DNA of 64,000 bases from the NCBI RefSeq assembly GCF_031846565.1, contig NZ_JAVRHL010000003.1, positions 496,001-560,000 on the forward strand. The letters run 5' to 3'. The position numbers and the translations under genes are program-made. The DNA is from Tropicimonas_B omnivorans (lineage in GTDB: Bacteria; Pseudomonadota; Alphaproteobacteria; Rhodobacterales; Rhodobacteraceae). This document shows, piece after piece, positions 24,780 through 32,754 of this stretch (position 1 is the first letter of the stretch; every line of letters starts with the position of its first letter). Below the pieces are notes generated by a model. The model searched no databases. It was not told the origin of the DNA and saw only the letters and a list, made by a program, of their open reading frames with translations.

Positions 24780-25207
24780 TGCGGCCCGAGGCCGTGGCGA
24801 TCGCGAGATGCTGGATCGGGACACCCTATCGCCATGCCGCGTCGGTGCAGGGGCACGGAACGGACTGTCTCGGGCTCGTGCGAGGGATCTGGCGCACGCT
24901 CTACGGAGACGAGCCGGGCGGGGTGCCGCCCTATACGCTCGACTGGGGGGAGCCGCAGGGCGACGAGCGGATGTGGGCTGCGGCGCGGCGACTGATGCCG
25001 GAACGCCCCCGAGGGGAGGCCACCGAGGCCGGTGACATACTGCTCTTCCGGATGCGGCAGGGCGGGATCGCCAAGCATCTGGGGGTGGCTGCCGAAACGG
25101 GCGCCCGGCCCAGCTTCATTCATGCATTCCAGGGTCACGCGGTGGTGGAATCCCCGCTGACGCGCCCCTGGGCCCGCCGCATCGTGGCGCGGTTCATCCT
25201 GCCCTGA
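24779..25207 (+). CDS. GTA cell-wall peptidase (g14, NlpC/P60)
   Basis: A 142-residue NlpC/P60-fold peptidase at the tail tip that opens recipient peptidoglycan for DNA entry. The catalytic Cys30 is in GTDCLGLVRGIWR, and the His is likely H100 in AKHLGVAAE. The start RPEAVAIARCWIGTPYRHAAS is typical of the phage and GTA subgroup. ATG 24779 overlaps the hub stop by one base. The megatron gene follows after 12 bp. The catalytic pair is intact. Confidence 0.95.
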   Translation: MRPEAVAIARCWIGTPYRHAASVQGHGTDCLGLVRGIWRTLYGDEPGGVPPYTLDWGEPQGDERMWAAARRLMPERPRGEATEAGDILLFRMRQGGIAKHLGVAAETGARPSFIHAFQGHAVVESPLTRPWARRIVARFILP

Positions 25208-25219
25208 GGACGAGAGAAG

Positions 25220-28200
25220 ATGGCGACAATCCTACTTTCAGCGGCCGGTGCGGCGGTCGGCGGCATGGTCGGCGGTTCGGTGCTCGGCCTGTCTTCCGCG
25301 ATGATCGGAAGGGCGATCGGCGCGTCCGTCGGCCAGGCCATCGATCAGCGGCTGATGGGCTCGGGCAGCGAGGTCATCGAAGGGCCGCGGCTGGACCGGT
25401 ACCGTATCACCGGGGCGAGCGACGGGGCGCCGGTCCGCCGCGTCTGGGGGCGCGTGCGGGTGGCCGGGCATGTCATCTGGGCGACCGAATTCAAGGAGCA
25501 CGTCAAGAAGACGCGGCAGAGCGGCGGTGGCAAGGGCGGCGGTGGTGGCTCCTCCGTCACGACGAAGAGCTACAGCTACAGCGTCTCGCTCGCCGTGGCC
25601 CTCTGCGAGGGTGAGATCCTGAGGGTGGGGCGTGTCTGGGCGGACGGGATCGAGGTCCCTGCGGGATCGCTCGACATGCGGGTCTATACCGGCTCGGAGG
25701 ATCAGCAGCCGGATCCGCGGATCGAGGCGGTCGAGGGCGAGGGGATGGCGCCGGCCTATCGAGGGATCGCCTACGTCGTCATCGAGGACCTGGCGCTCGG
25801 CGAATTCGGCAACCGGGTTCCCCAGCTGACATTCGAGGTCGTGCGGCCCGCGCAAGGGGAGGATATCCCTGACGCCGTACGGAGCCTGTCGGACGTCGTG
25901 AAGGCGGTGGCACTCGTGCCGGGGACGGGGGAGTACGCCCTTGCGACGACGCCTGTGCGACATGCGTTCGGGCTCGGGCGGAACGAGGCCGTGAACGCGC
26001 ATTCGCCGCTGGGACGGACCGACTTCGCGGCGTCCCTCTCGGCCCTGGAGGAGGAACTGCCGAAGTGCGGCTCCGTCTCCCTCGTGGTGTCGTGGTTCGG
26101 AGGGGATCTGCGATGCGGCTCCTGCGCCATCGAGCCGAAGGTGGAGCAGCGGGACATCGACGGCGTTCCGATGGCATGGCGGGCAGGCGGCATCGGGCGC
26201 AGTGCCGCGAGGGCCGTGCCGCGGATGGACGAGCGGCCGATCTATGGCGGGACGCCGGCGGACGGCTCTGTCATCGAGGCGATCCGGGGGATCCGCGAGA
26301 CCGGCCGGGAGGTGATGTTCTACCCCTTCATCCTGATGGATCAGGTCGCGGGAAACGATCTTGTGGATCCGTGGAGCGGGACGACGGGGCAGCCCGCCCT
26401 GCCATGGCGCGGCCGGATCACGACGTCCCTCGCGGCCGGACTCGGCGGCAGCCCCGACGGAACGGTTGCCGCGTCGGACGAGGTCGCGGCGTTCTTCGGG
26501 GCGGCGACGCCGGAGGATTTCGAGCGCACAGGGGGCGAGGTTCTCTACCATGGGCCGGACGAATGGTCCTTTCGCCGGTTCATCCTGCATTACGCGCATC
26601 TCTGCCGGCTGGCCGGCGGGGTCGACAGCTTCTGCATCGGCTCCGAGATGCGGGGGGTAACCCAGATCCGTGGGGCCGGCGGAACATATCCGGCTGTGGC
26701 CGAGCTTCAGCGTCTGGCCGCCGATGTGCGCCGGGTCCTCGGGGCGGACACGAAGATCGGCTATGCAGCCGATTGGAGTGAATATTTCGGTCACCACCCG
26801 CAGGACGGAAGCGGCGACGTCCGGTTCCACCTCGACCCCCTCTGGTCCGACCCGGCGATCGATTTCGTCGGGATCGACAATTACATGCCGCTGTCGGACT
26901 GGCGGGACGGCGAGGCGCACGCGGATGCGGAGTGGGGCAGCATCTACAACGCGGCATATCTTGAGGCGAACGTCGCGGGGGGAGAGGGCTACGACTGGTA
27001 CTATCCCGACACGGAGGCGCGAGAAGCGCAGCGCCGGGTGCCCATCGAGGACGGGGCGTATGCCGAGCCTTGGGTGTTCCGCCCCAAGGATCTGCGGGGC
27101 TGGTGGGAGAACCCGCACCACGAGCGGATCGGAGGCGTCCGCCAGGCGGTACCGACGGATTGGGTGCCGGGCTCCAAGCCGATCCGGTTCACCGAGATCG
27201 GCTGCGCGGCCATCGACAAGGGGACGAACCAGCCGAACCGCTTTGTCGATGTCAAATCCTCGGAGAGCGGAACGCCGCACCATTCGGACGGCACGCGGGA
27301 CGACCTGATCCAGGCGCAGTACCTGCGGGCGATGACGTCCTACTGGGGACGGACGGAGAACAACCCGGTCTCGGATCTCTACGGCGGGTCGATGGTGGAC
27401 ATGACGCGGGCGCATGTCTGGGCATGGGATGCGCGCCCGTTTCCGTACTTCCCGGCGCTGGGCGATGTCTGGAGCGACGGTGAGAACTACGGGACGGGGC
27501 ATTGGCTCAACGGGCGAACCTCGGGCGAAAATCTCGGGGCCGTCGTCGCGGAGATCTGCATGCGGGCGGGGGCAGGCCTTCCGGATGTGTCGCGGCTTTA
27601 CGGGACGGTGCGCGGGTTTTCCGTCGAGGATGGGCGGGAGGCTCGCGGGGTGCTGCAACCGCTGATGCTGGCCTATGGCTTCGAGGCGATCGAGCGGGAC
27701 GGGCGGCTGATGTTCCGGACACGGACCGGCGCGCAGCCAGTGGCGCTGGGGGTCGATGATCTGGCCGAGGCGGACGGGATCGACGGCGCGGTGGAGCGTA
27801 TCCGCGCGCCCAAGGCGGAGATCGCGGGGCGCGTGCGGCTGAGCTATCTGGAGGCGGAGACGGATTTCGAGGTCCGGACCGCGGAGGCCGCATTTCCGGG
27901 GGAGTCGGCACCGACGGTGTCCCATTCGGAGCTTCCGCTGACGCTGACCCCGGCGGAGGCGCGGGGCGTCGTCGAGCGGTGGCTGGCCGAGGCGCGTGTC
28001 GCGAGGGACGGAATCCGGTTCGCGGTGCCCCCCTCCCGGCTGGATCTGGGCGCGGGCGATGTCGTGGCGCTGGGCCCGGCAGGAGGCGACGGGCGCTACC
28101 GGATCGACCGGGTGGAACAGGGGGATGTGCGGCTCATGGAGGCGGTTCGGATCGAGCCGCAGGTCTACGTGCCGTCCGAGGCCGCCGACGCGCGGAGCGC

Positions 28201-29158
28201 GCCACGGCCATGGCAGCCCCCGATGCCGGTCGAACCGATCTTCCTCGATCTGCCGCTTCTCACGGGCGAGGAGGTGCCCCATGCGCCGCACGTGGCCGTG
28301 GCGGGCGATCCCTGGCCCGGGGCGGTGGCGGTCTATTCCTCGGGCGAGGATGCCGGCTACGCGCTGGATGCGGTCGTGGAGGCGCCGGCCTCCGTAGGGG
28401 TAACGGAGACGCCGCTTCTCGCCGCGGCTCCCGGGCGCTGGGATCTCGGCCCGCCGCTCCGGGTTCGCATGGCGCGGGGAACGCTGTCGAGCGCGGATAG
28501 GAAGGCGGTCCTCGGCGGTGCGAATGCGGTGGCGATCGGATCCGGCGCGCCAGGGGGCTGGGAAATTGTGCAGTTCGCAGAGGCGGTGCTCGTCGGGGCG
28601 GAGACGTGGGAGCTGTCGCGGCGGCTGAGGGGACAGGCGGGGACGGATGCCGTCATGCCCGCCGAGTGGCCCTCTGGGAGCCTCGTCGTGCTGCTGGACG
28701 GGACGCCCGAACAGATCCCGGCGGCCCTTTCAGCGAGGGGACTTGAGCGGCACTACCGGATCGGGCCCGCTTCGCTGCCGATGTCTGACACTGCCTACCT
28801 CCACCGGGTCGAGAGCTTCGACGGGACGGGGATGCGGCCCTACGCTCCGGCGCATCTTCGGGCGCGGGCGATGCCGGACGGGGATATCGAGATCGGCTGG
28901 ATCCGGCGGACGCGGATCGGAGGGGACAGCTGGCAGGGCGAGGAGGTGCCGCTCGGGGAGGAGGCGGAGCGCTACCGGTTGCGCGTGCTGTCGCCCGGGG
29001 GGGCGGTTCTGCGCGAGACCGTGACCGAGACACCCTCCTTCATCTACGGCGCAGCTGAGCGGGCCGCGGACGGGCCGGGCCCGCTCACGCTCTCGGTCGC
29101 GCAGATATCAACGACGTTCGGTGACGGACCCCAGACGAGGATCGAGATCCATGAGTGA
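25220..29158 (+). CDS. GTA megatron / host specificity protein (g15)
   Basis: A 1312-residue tail-tip protein, the largest in the cluster. It has a Gly-rich N terminus (AAGAAVGGMVGGSVLG) and a conserved hub-like region (FLTCS-side region, GRVRVAGHVIWATEFKEH). A glycoside-hydrolase-like TIM barrel lies around residues 430-730 (GYAADWSEYFGHHPQDGSGD, VGIDNYMPLSDW, FTEIGCAAIDKGTNQPN). A long beta-rich C terminus follows. In RcGTA the megatron forms the central fibre that contacts the recipient and guides DNA. It is full length. Its last eight bases overlap the start of a DUF2793 gene. Exact residue limits are estimates. Confidence 0.95.
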   Translation: MATILLSAAGAAVGGMVGGSVLGLSSAMIGRAIGASVGQAIDQRLMGSGSEVIEGPRLDRYRITGASDGAPVRRVWGRVRVAGHVIWATEFKEHVKKTRQSGGGKGGGGGSSVTTKSYSYSVSLAVALCEGEILRVGRVWADGIEVPAGSLDMRVYTGSEDQQPDPRIEAVEGEGMAPAYRGIAYVVIEDLALGEFGNRVPQLTFEVVRPAQGEDIPDAVRSLSDVVKAVALVPGTGEYALATTPVRHAFGLGRNEAVNAHSPLGRTDFAASLSALEEELPKCGSVSLVVSWFGGDLRCGSCAIEPKVEQRDIDGVPMAWRAGGIGRSAARAVPRMDERPIYGGTPADGSVIEAIRGIRETGREVMFYPFILMDQVAGNDLVDPWSGTTGQPALPWRGRITTSLAAGLGGSPDGTVAASDEVAAFFGAATPEDFERTGGEVLYHGPDEWSFRRFILHYAHLCRLAGGVDSFCIGSEMRGVTQIRGAGGTYPAVAELQRLAADVRRVLGADTKIGYAADWSEYFGHHPQDGSGDVRFHLDPLWSDPAIDFVGIDNYMPLSDWRDGEAHADAEWGSIYNAAYLEANVAGGEGYDWYYPDTEAREAQRRVPIEDGAYAEPWVFRPKDLRGWWENPHHERIGGVRQAVPTDWVPGSKPIRFTEIGCAAIDKGTNQPNRFVDVKSSESGTPHHSDGTRDDLIQAQYLRAMTSYWGRTENNPVSDLYGGSMVDMTRAHVWAWDARPFPYFPALGDVWSDGENYGTGHWLNGRTSGENLGAVVAEICMRAGAGLPDVSRLYGTVRGFSVEDGREARGVLQPLMLAYGFEAIERDGRLMFRTRTGAQPVALGVDDLAEADGIDGAVERIRAPKAEIAGRVRLSYLEAETDFEVRTAEAAFPGESAPTVSHSELPLTLTPAEARGVVERWLAEARVARDGIRFAVPPSRLDLGAGDVVALGPAGGDGRYRIDRVEQGDVRLMEAVRIEPQVYVPSEAADARSAPRPWQPPMPVEPIFLDLPLLTGEEVPHAPHVAVAGDPWPGAVAVYSSGEDAGYALDAVVEAPASVGVTETPLLAAAPGRWDLGPPLRVRMARGTLSSADRKAVLGGANAVAIGSGAPGGWEIVQFAEAVLVGAETWELSRRLRGQAGTDAVMPAEWPSGSLVVLLDGTPEQIPAALSARGLERHYRIGPASLPMSDTAYLHRVESFDGTGMRPYAPAHLRARAMPDGDIEIGWIRRTRIGGDSWQGEEVPLGEEAERYRLRVLSPGGAVLRETVTETPSFIYGAAERAADGPGPLTLSVAQISTTFGDGPQTRIEIHE

Positions 29159-29861
29159 CACGCCAAACATGTCCTTGCCGTTTCTGGCCCCGAGCCAGGC
29201 GCAGAAGCACGTCACCGTCAACGAGGCGTTGATGCGGCTCGATGCGCTGTCGCAGCTCACTCTCGTTTCGCGCGCCATCGCCATGCCGCCGAACACCGCC
29301 CAGGAAGGGGAGTGCTACGGCGTGCCGCCCGGGGCTACCGGGCCTTGGGCAGGGCATGGCGGCGAGATTGCCGTACGGTCGAATGGCGGTTGGGTGTTTG
29401 CCGTTCCGCGCGCGGGGTGGCGGGCCTGGGATGCATCGGCGGGACAGATCGTGGTCCATGACGGAGGGGGATGGACCCTGCCGCCGGCCGCCGGAATGCC
29501 GGGCGATGCGGGGCTGCGGCTGTCGAGCGAGGTGACGGAATGCAGCGTCACGGCCGGTGGGGCGCAGGGCTTGCCGGTCTTCATCCCCGCCGAAGCGATG
29601 GTGATCGCCTGCTCCGCGAGGGTCACGGGAGATCTCGGCGCGTCCCTGACGGGGTGGTCGCTGGGAACGCAGGCGGAAGCGACGAAGTTCGGTGCCGGCA
29701 TGGGGCCGCTGACGGGATCCTATGCGAGGGGAGTGCTGGGCACGCCGCAGACGTTCTACGATGGCGCGCAGATCTGGATCGCGCCGGAAGGGGGCAGTTT
29801 CGACGGCGGAACGCTGCGCGTGGCGCTGCACCTGATCCGGGTGGACCTGCCGGCGGCATGA
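29151..29861 (+). CDS. DUF2793 protein, probable GTA fibre
   Basis: A 236-residue protein with an unmistakable DUF2793 start (LPFLAPSQAQKHVTVNEALMRLD). The middle is glycine-rich and beta-prone (GGEIAVRSNGGWVFAVPRAGW), and the C-terminal region of about 90 residues ends in hydrophobic beta strands. I believe the RcGTA tail fibre Rcc00171, encoded away from the main cluster in R. capsulatus, is of this type. Here the gene overlaps g15 by eight bases, which strongly suggests it is part of the GTA operon. Trimeric fibre function is inference. Confidence 0.82.
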   Translation: MSDTPNMSLPFLAPSQAQKHVTVNEALMRLDALSQLTLVSRAIAMPPNTAQEGECYGVPPGATGPWAGHGGEIAVRSNGGWVFAVPRAGWRAWDASAGQIVVHDGGGWTLPPAAGMPGDAGLRLSSEVTECSVTAGGAQGLPVFIPAEAMVIACSARVTGDLGASLTGWSLGTQAEATKFGAGMGPLTGSYARGVLGTPQTFYDGAQIWIAPEGGSFDGGTLRVALHLIRVDLPAA

Positions 29862-30140
29862 TGCGGCCGGTCTTGCGGGGGGAGGTCTGGATGCCGGGGC
29901 GGGTTGACGGGGCCAACGCACGGCGCGCCGCCAAGGGACGGGTTCAGCCCAGCCGGGGCCGGAGCGATCCTGCGTCGGCCGCCTGACGGTGCGGTATGGC
30001 GCCGGGCGTGCGCTTCTGCGACCCCGAGTGGAGCGCCGCCTGGCGCGCCGGGCGGGGTGTCCTCGACGCCCGGGGGGTTTCCTCCCGGGGCTTGCCGCCT
30101 TATTTCGGGACCGGAGGAACCGCGGCAGGAGGATGACGCG

Positions 30141-30944
30141 ATGCTGGAGAGCGAGCGGAGCGTGGCAAGTGTCGATCCCGTCTGGGATCGGATCGTCGCG
30201 GAAGCGGAGAAAGCCGTCGCGGACGAGCCGCTTCTCGGCGGGCTCATGCATTCCAGCATCCTGCACCATACCAGCCTCGAACGCGCGCAGGCCTATCGCA
30301 TGGCCCAGAAGCTTGCCTCCAAGGAGATGAGCGAGCAGATCCTGCGGGAAATCGCCGATGAGGCGCATTCGGCCGTCCCGTGGCTCGGAGAGGCTGCGCG
30401 GGCAGATCTGTCGGCAGTCTACGATCGCGATCCGGCCTGCCACCGGCTCCTGCAGCCGCTTCTCTACTTCAAGGGTTTTCAGGCGATTCAGGCCTACCGC
30501 GTGGGACACTGGTTGTGGACCGAAGGCCGTGTCGACCTGTCCTATTTCATCCAGATGCGCGTGTCCGAGGTCTTCGGGATCGACATTCACCCCAACGCCG
30601 TCATCGGCAGGGGGATCATGATCGACCACGCGCATTCCATCGTCATCGGTGAGACGGCGGTGGTGGGCGACAACGTCTCCATGCTGCATTCGGTGACGCT
30701 GGGCGGGACCGGCAAGGAGCATGGCGACCGCCATCCCAAGATCGGCAATGGCGTCCTGATCGGGGCCGGGGCAAAGGTTCTCGGCAATATCAATGTCGGC
30801 TCCTGCAGCCGCATTGCGGCCGGGTCCGTGGTCCTGCACGACGTTCCCTCGTGCAAGACGGTCGCCGGCGTTCCGGCGAAGATCGTCGGCGAGGCCGGCT
30901 GCGATCAGCCCGCGATTTCCATGGATCAGCTTCTGGAACGCTGA
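30141..30944 (+). CDS. cysE: Serine O-acetyltransferase
   Basis: Transfers acetyl from acetyl-CoA to L-serine, the committed step to cysteine. The 267-residue product has the N-terminal helical domain (VWDRIVAEAEKAVADEPLLGG) and a left-handed beta-helix of hexapeptide repeats (IHPNAVIGRGIMIDHAHSIVIGETAVVGDN). The catalytic His is in the IDHAHS stretch, and the active-site loop is SVTLGGTGKEHGDRHPKIG. ATG 30141 has CAGGAGGA upstream. The 279-bp gap before it shows no supported gene. cysE is also a neighbour of the GTA cluster in R. capsulatus, so this is conserved synteny, not proof of a GTA role. Confidence 0.96.
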   Translation: MLESERSVASVDPVWDRIVAEAEKAVADEPLLGGLMHSSILHHTSLERAQAYRMAQKLASKEMSEQILREIADEAHSAVPWLGEAARADLSAVYDRDPACHRLLQPLLYFKGFQAIQAYRVGHWLWTEGRVDLSYFIQMRVSEVFGIDIHPNAVIGRGIMIDHAHSIVIGETAVVGDNVSMLHSVTLGGTGKEHGDRHPKIGNGVLIGAGAKVLGNINVGSCSRIAAGSVVLHDVPSCKTVAGVPAKIVGEAGCDQPAISMDQLLER

Positions 30945-31043
30945 GGCCGCGTCTTCGGCGCCAGCTGCCGACTGGGGGAGCCTCCTGCCTTGTTCCCAGA
31001 CAGACGTGGGGCGGAGCGGACACGCAAAATTTGCACCTCCCTC

Positions 31044-31087
31044 TTGCGTGCTGCACCGCAGCATCCATATACCATCCAAGTGGATGG
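31044..31087 (+). promoter_or_regulatory. Promoter with operator-like inverted repeat for the RHH gene
   Basis: TTGCGT (31044-31049), a 17-bp spacer and ATATAC (31067-31072) make a plausible promoter. The perfect inverted repeat CCATCC-AAGT-GGATGG (31072-31087) covers the expected start point, the usual place for an autorepressor. The predicted 5' leader is only about 17 nt. Confidence 0.5.
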
Positions 31088-31096
31088 AGTTGGCTC

Positions 31097-31513
31097 ATGC
31101 CGAAGATACACAGATTACCCAGTGGACAGGCCGACACCGAGAAGGTGACGATCAATCTCGGTCACGTCGACCTGGGACGGATCGACCTTCTGGTGCGCGA
31201 AGGCTTCTACTCGAACCGCACCGACTTCATCCGCTCCGCGATCCGGGGGCAACTTGCGACGGAAGCACGGGCGGTTGACCAATCTGTCGAGCGGCACCGG
31301 TTCGAGATGGGCCTCTTCGACATCTCGCGGTCCGATCTCGAGACGATGCGGGATGCAGGAGAGGTGCTTCATCTGCGAGTCGTCGGGCTGGCCCGGATCG
31401 CCGAGGACGTGCCCCCGGAGCTTGCGGCCGAGGCCATCGGATCCCTGAGCGTTCTGGGATCTCTTCAGGCATCGAAAGACGTCAAGGCGGCCCTGTCGGA
31501 CCGCATCATTTGA
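31097..31513 (+). CDS. Ribbon-helix-helix (CopG-like) regulator
   Basis: A 138-residue protein whose N-terminal part (residues about 17-52: KVTINLGHVDLGRIDLLVRE followed by NRTDFIRSAIRGQL) has the strand-helix-helix pattern of CopG/ParD-type DNA-binding domains. The C-terminal 80 residues include a second conserved part (GEVLHLRVVGLARIAEDVPPELA) that I do not recognise. GGAG lies seven bases before ATG 31097. It sits 36 bp upstream of a PHB-depolymerase-type esterase and directly behind a palindromic operator, so autoregulation and control of the esterase are likely. A toxin partner is not seen. Confidence 0.8.
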   Translation: MPKIHRLPSGQADTEKVTINLGHVDLGRIDLLVREGFYSNRTDFIRSAIRGQLATEARAVDQSVERHRFEMGLFDISRSDLETMRDAGEVLHLRVVGLARIAEDVPPELAAEAIGSLSVLGSLQASKDVKAALSDRII

Positions 31514-31549
31514 CGAGGGCGCGCCCCTCGCTGTTCAGGACTAAATGAC

Positions 31550-32632
31550 ATGACACATGATCTCGCGACGGCGCTCCGCCGGGCGCTCTCGAAGACGCGC
31601 GCCTCCGATCCCGCCGGAGCGACCGCCCTGATCCGGGAAGCCCTGTCCGGGGCCCCGGCGTCCGGGGCGGAGTGCGGCCCTTGTGCCGCGGTAGAGCGGG
31701 CCAGGGCAAAAGCACGATCGGGCTCGCGCACGATCCTCTCCGGCCTCTCCGGTTCGGCCCAGATGCCGAAGATGACAGGGCTATCCGGACTGATGGGGAA
31801 GGGGGGCGCGCGGCGTGGCCGGGCGGCGCCTGTTCCCGAGGGGGCGCGAGTGGAGATGCGCCGGCATGACGGGCCGGCCGGCGGGCGGGACTACCGCCTC
31901 TTCGTGCCGTCCCCGCGGGAGGGTGGATTCGCGGGACTGGTCCTCATGCTCCACGGCTGCACACAATCGCCAGAGGATTTCGCGCTCGGCACGCGGATGG
32001 ATCAGGCGGCGGAAGAGGCGGGCTTCGTCGTGGCCTATCCTGCGCAGACGGGCGCGCATAACGCGCAATCCTGCTGGAACTGGTTCCGCCCAGAGGACCA
32101 GGGGCGGTCCAGAGGGGAGCCTGCGATCCTGGGCGACTTGGCGCAGGATCTGGCTGCGGAATTCGGCCTTGAAGGCCGCGTTCATGTCGCGGGATTGTCG
32201 GCCGGGGGGGCCATGGCGGCCGTGCTTGCGGAAACACACGGAGACCTCTTCGCAGCGGTGGGGGTCCATTCGGGCCTGCCGGCCGGTGCGGCGCGGGACC
32301 TGCCGTCGGCACTGGCAGCGATGCAGGGCCAGGTGGGCGGCGCGCGGCCCGCGGCCCGTCCTGCCATCGTCTTTCATGGGACGGCGGATCGCACGGTCTC
32401 CCCCGCCAACGCGGCGGCGCTCGTTCCGGGGGACGGTATCGTGACGGAGCACGAGCGCGAGGGACGGCGATGGACGCGGATGACCACGGCCCCGGGCTCC
32501 GAGCTCTGGATCGTCGAGGGGGCCGGGCATGCGTGGTTCGGAGGCGATGCCGGGGGGAGCCATGCCGATCCGGCAGGGCCGGACGCATCCCGCGAGATGC
32601 TGCGCTTCTTCGCCGAGCAGACAGCGACGTGA
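31550..32632 (+). CDS. PHB depolymerase-family alpha/beta esterase
   Basis: A 360-residue esterase of the short-chain polyhydroxyalkanoate depolymerase (LpqC/PhaZ type I) group. The oxyanion motif is LVLMLHGCTQSPEDF. The nucleophile is Ser217 in GLSAGG, the acid Asp280 in HGTADRTVSP and the base His327 in GAGHAWFGG, all in family order. The first 95 or so residues are an Ala/Arg-rich extension without a recognisable signal peptide, so an intracellular or non-classically exported enzyme is possible. It lies 36 bp after the RHH regulator and ends at a bidirectional terminator shared with pdhC. Confidence 0.88.
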   Translation: MTHDLATALRRALSKTRASDPAGATALIREALSGAPASGAECGPCAAVERARAKARSGSRTILSGLSGSAQMPKMTGLSGLMGKGGARRGRAAPVPEGARVEMRRHDGPAGGRDYRLFVPSPREGGFAGLVLMLHGCTQSPEDFALGTRMDQAAEEAGFVVAYPAQTGAHNAQSCWNWFRPEDQGRSRGEPAILGDLAQDLAAEFGLEGRVHVAGLSAGGAMAAVLAETHGDLFAAVGVHSGLPAGAARDLPSALAAMQGQVGGARPAARPAIVFHGTADRTVSPANAAALVPGDGIVTEHEREGRRWTRMTTAPGSELWIVEGAGHAWFGGDAGGSHADPAGPDASREMLRFFAEQTAT

Positions 32633-32689
32633 CGCCGGGCCGGCGGGTCATTCCGCCCGTTCCCAGCGAAGCGCGGTGATTGACGAAAG

Positions 32690-32720
32690 ACGCCCCCGCA
32701 GATGACTGCGAGGGCGTTTT
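32690..32720. terminator. Bidirectional terminator between esterase and pdhC
   Basis: An inverted repeat of about 11 bp (ACGCCC..CGCAG / CTGCG..GGGCGT) with loop ATGA is followed by TTTT on the forward strand and by CTTTC on the reverse strand. It lies between two convergent genes. Confidence 0.75.
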
Positions 32721-32754
32721 CGTTGATCGTCTCTGGCCGCGTACGGCCCCCTGA

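Noticed and set aside
25238..28291. Very long reverse frame opposite the megatron gene
   Set aside because: Composition is Arg/Pro/His-rich, with no domain and no ribosome site; the forward strand encodes a full-length GTA protein.
15472..29861. Ordinary prophage
   Set aside because: No integrase, repressor, replication or lysis genes and no att-like flanks; gene set and order match the Rhodobacterales GTA.
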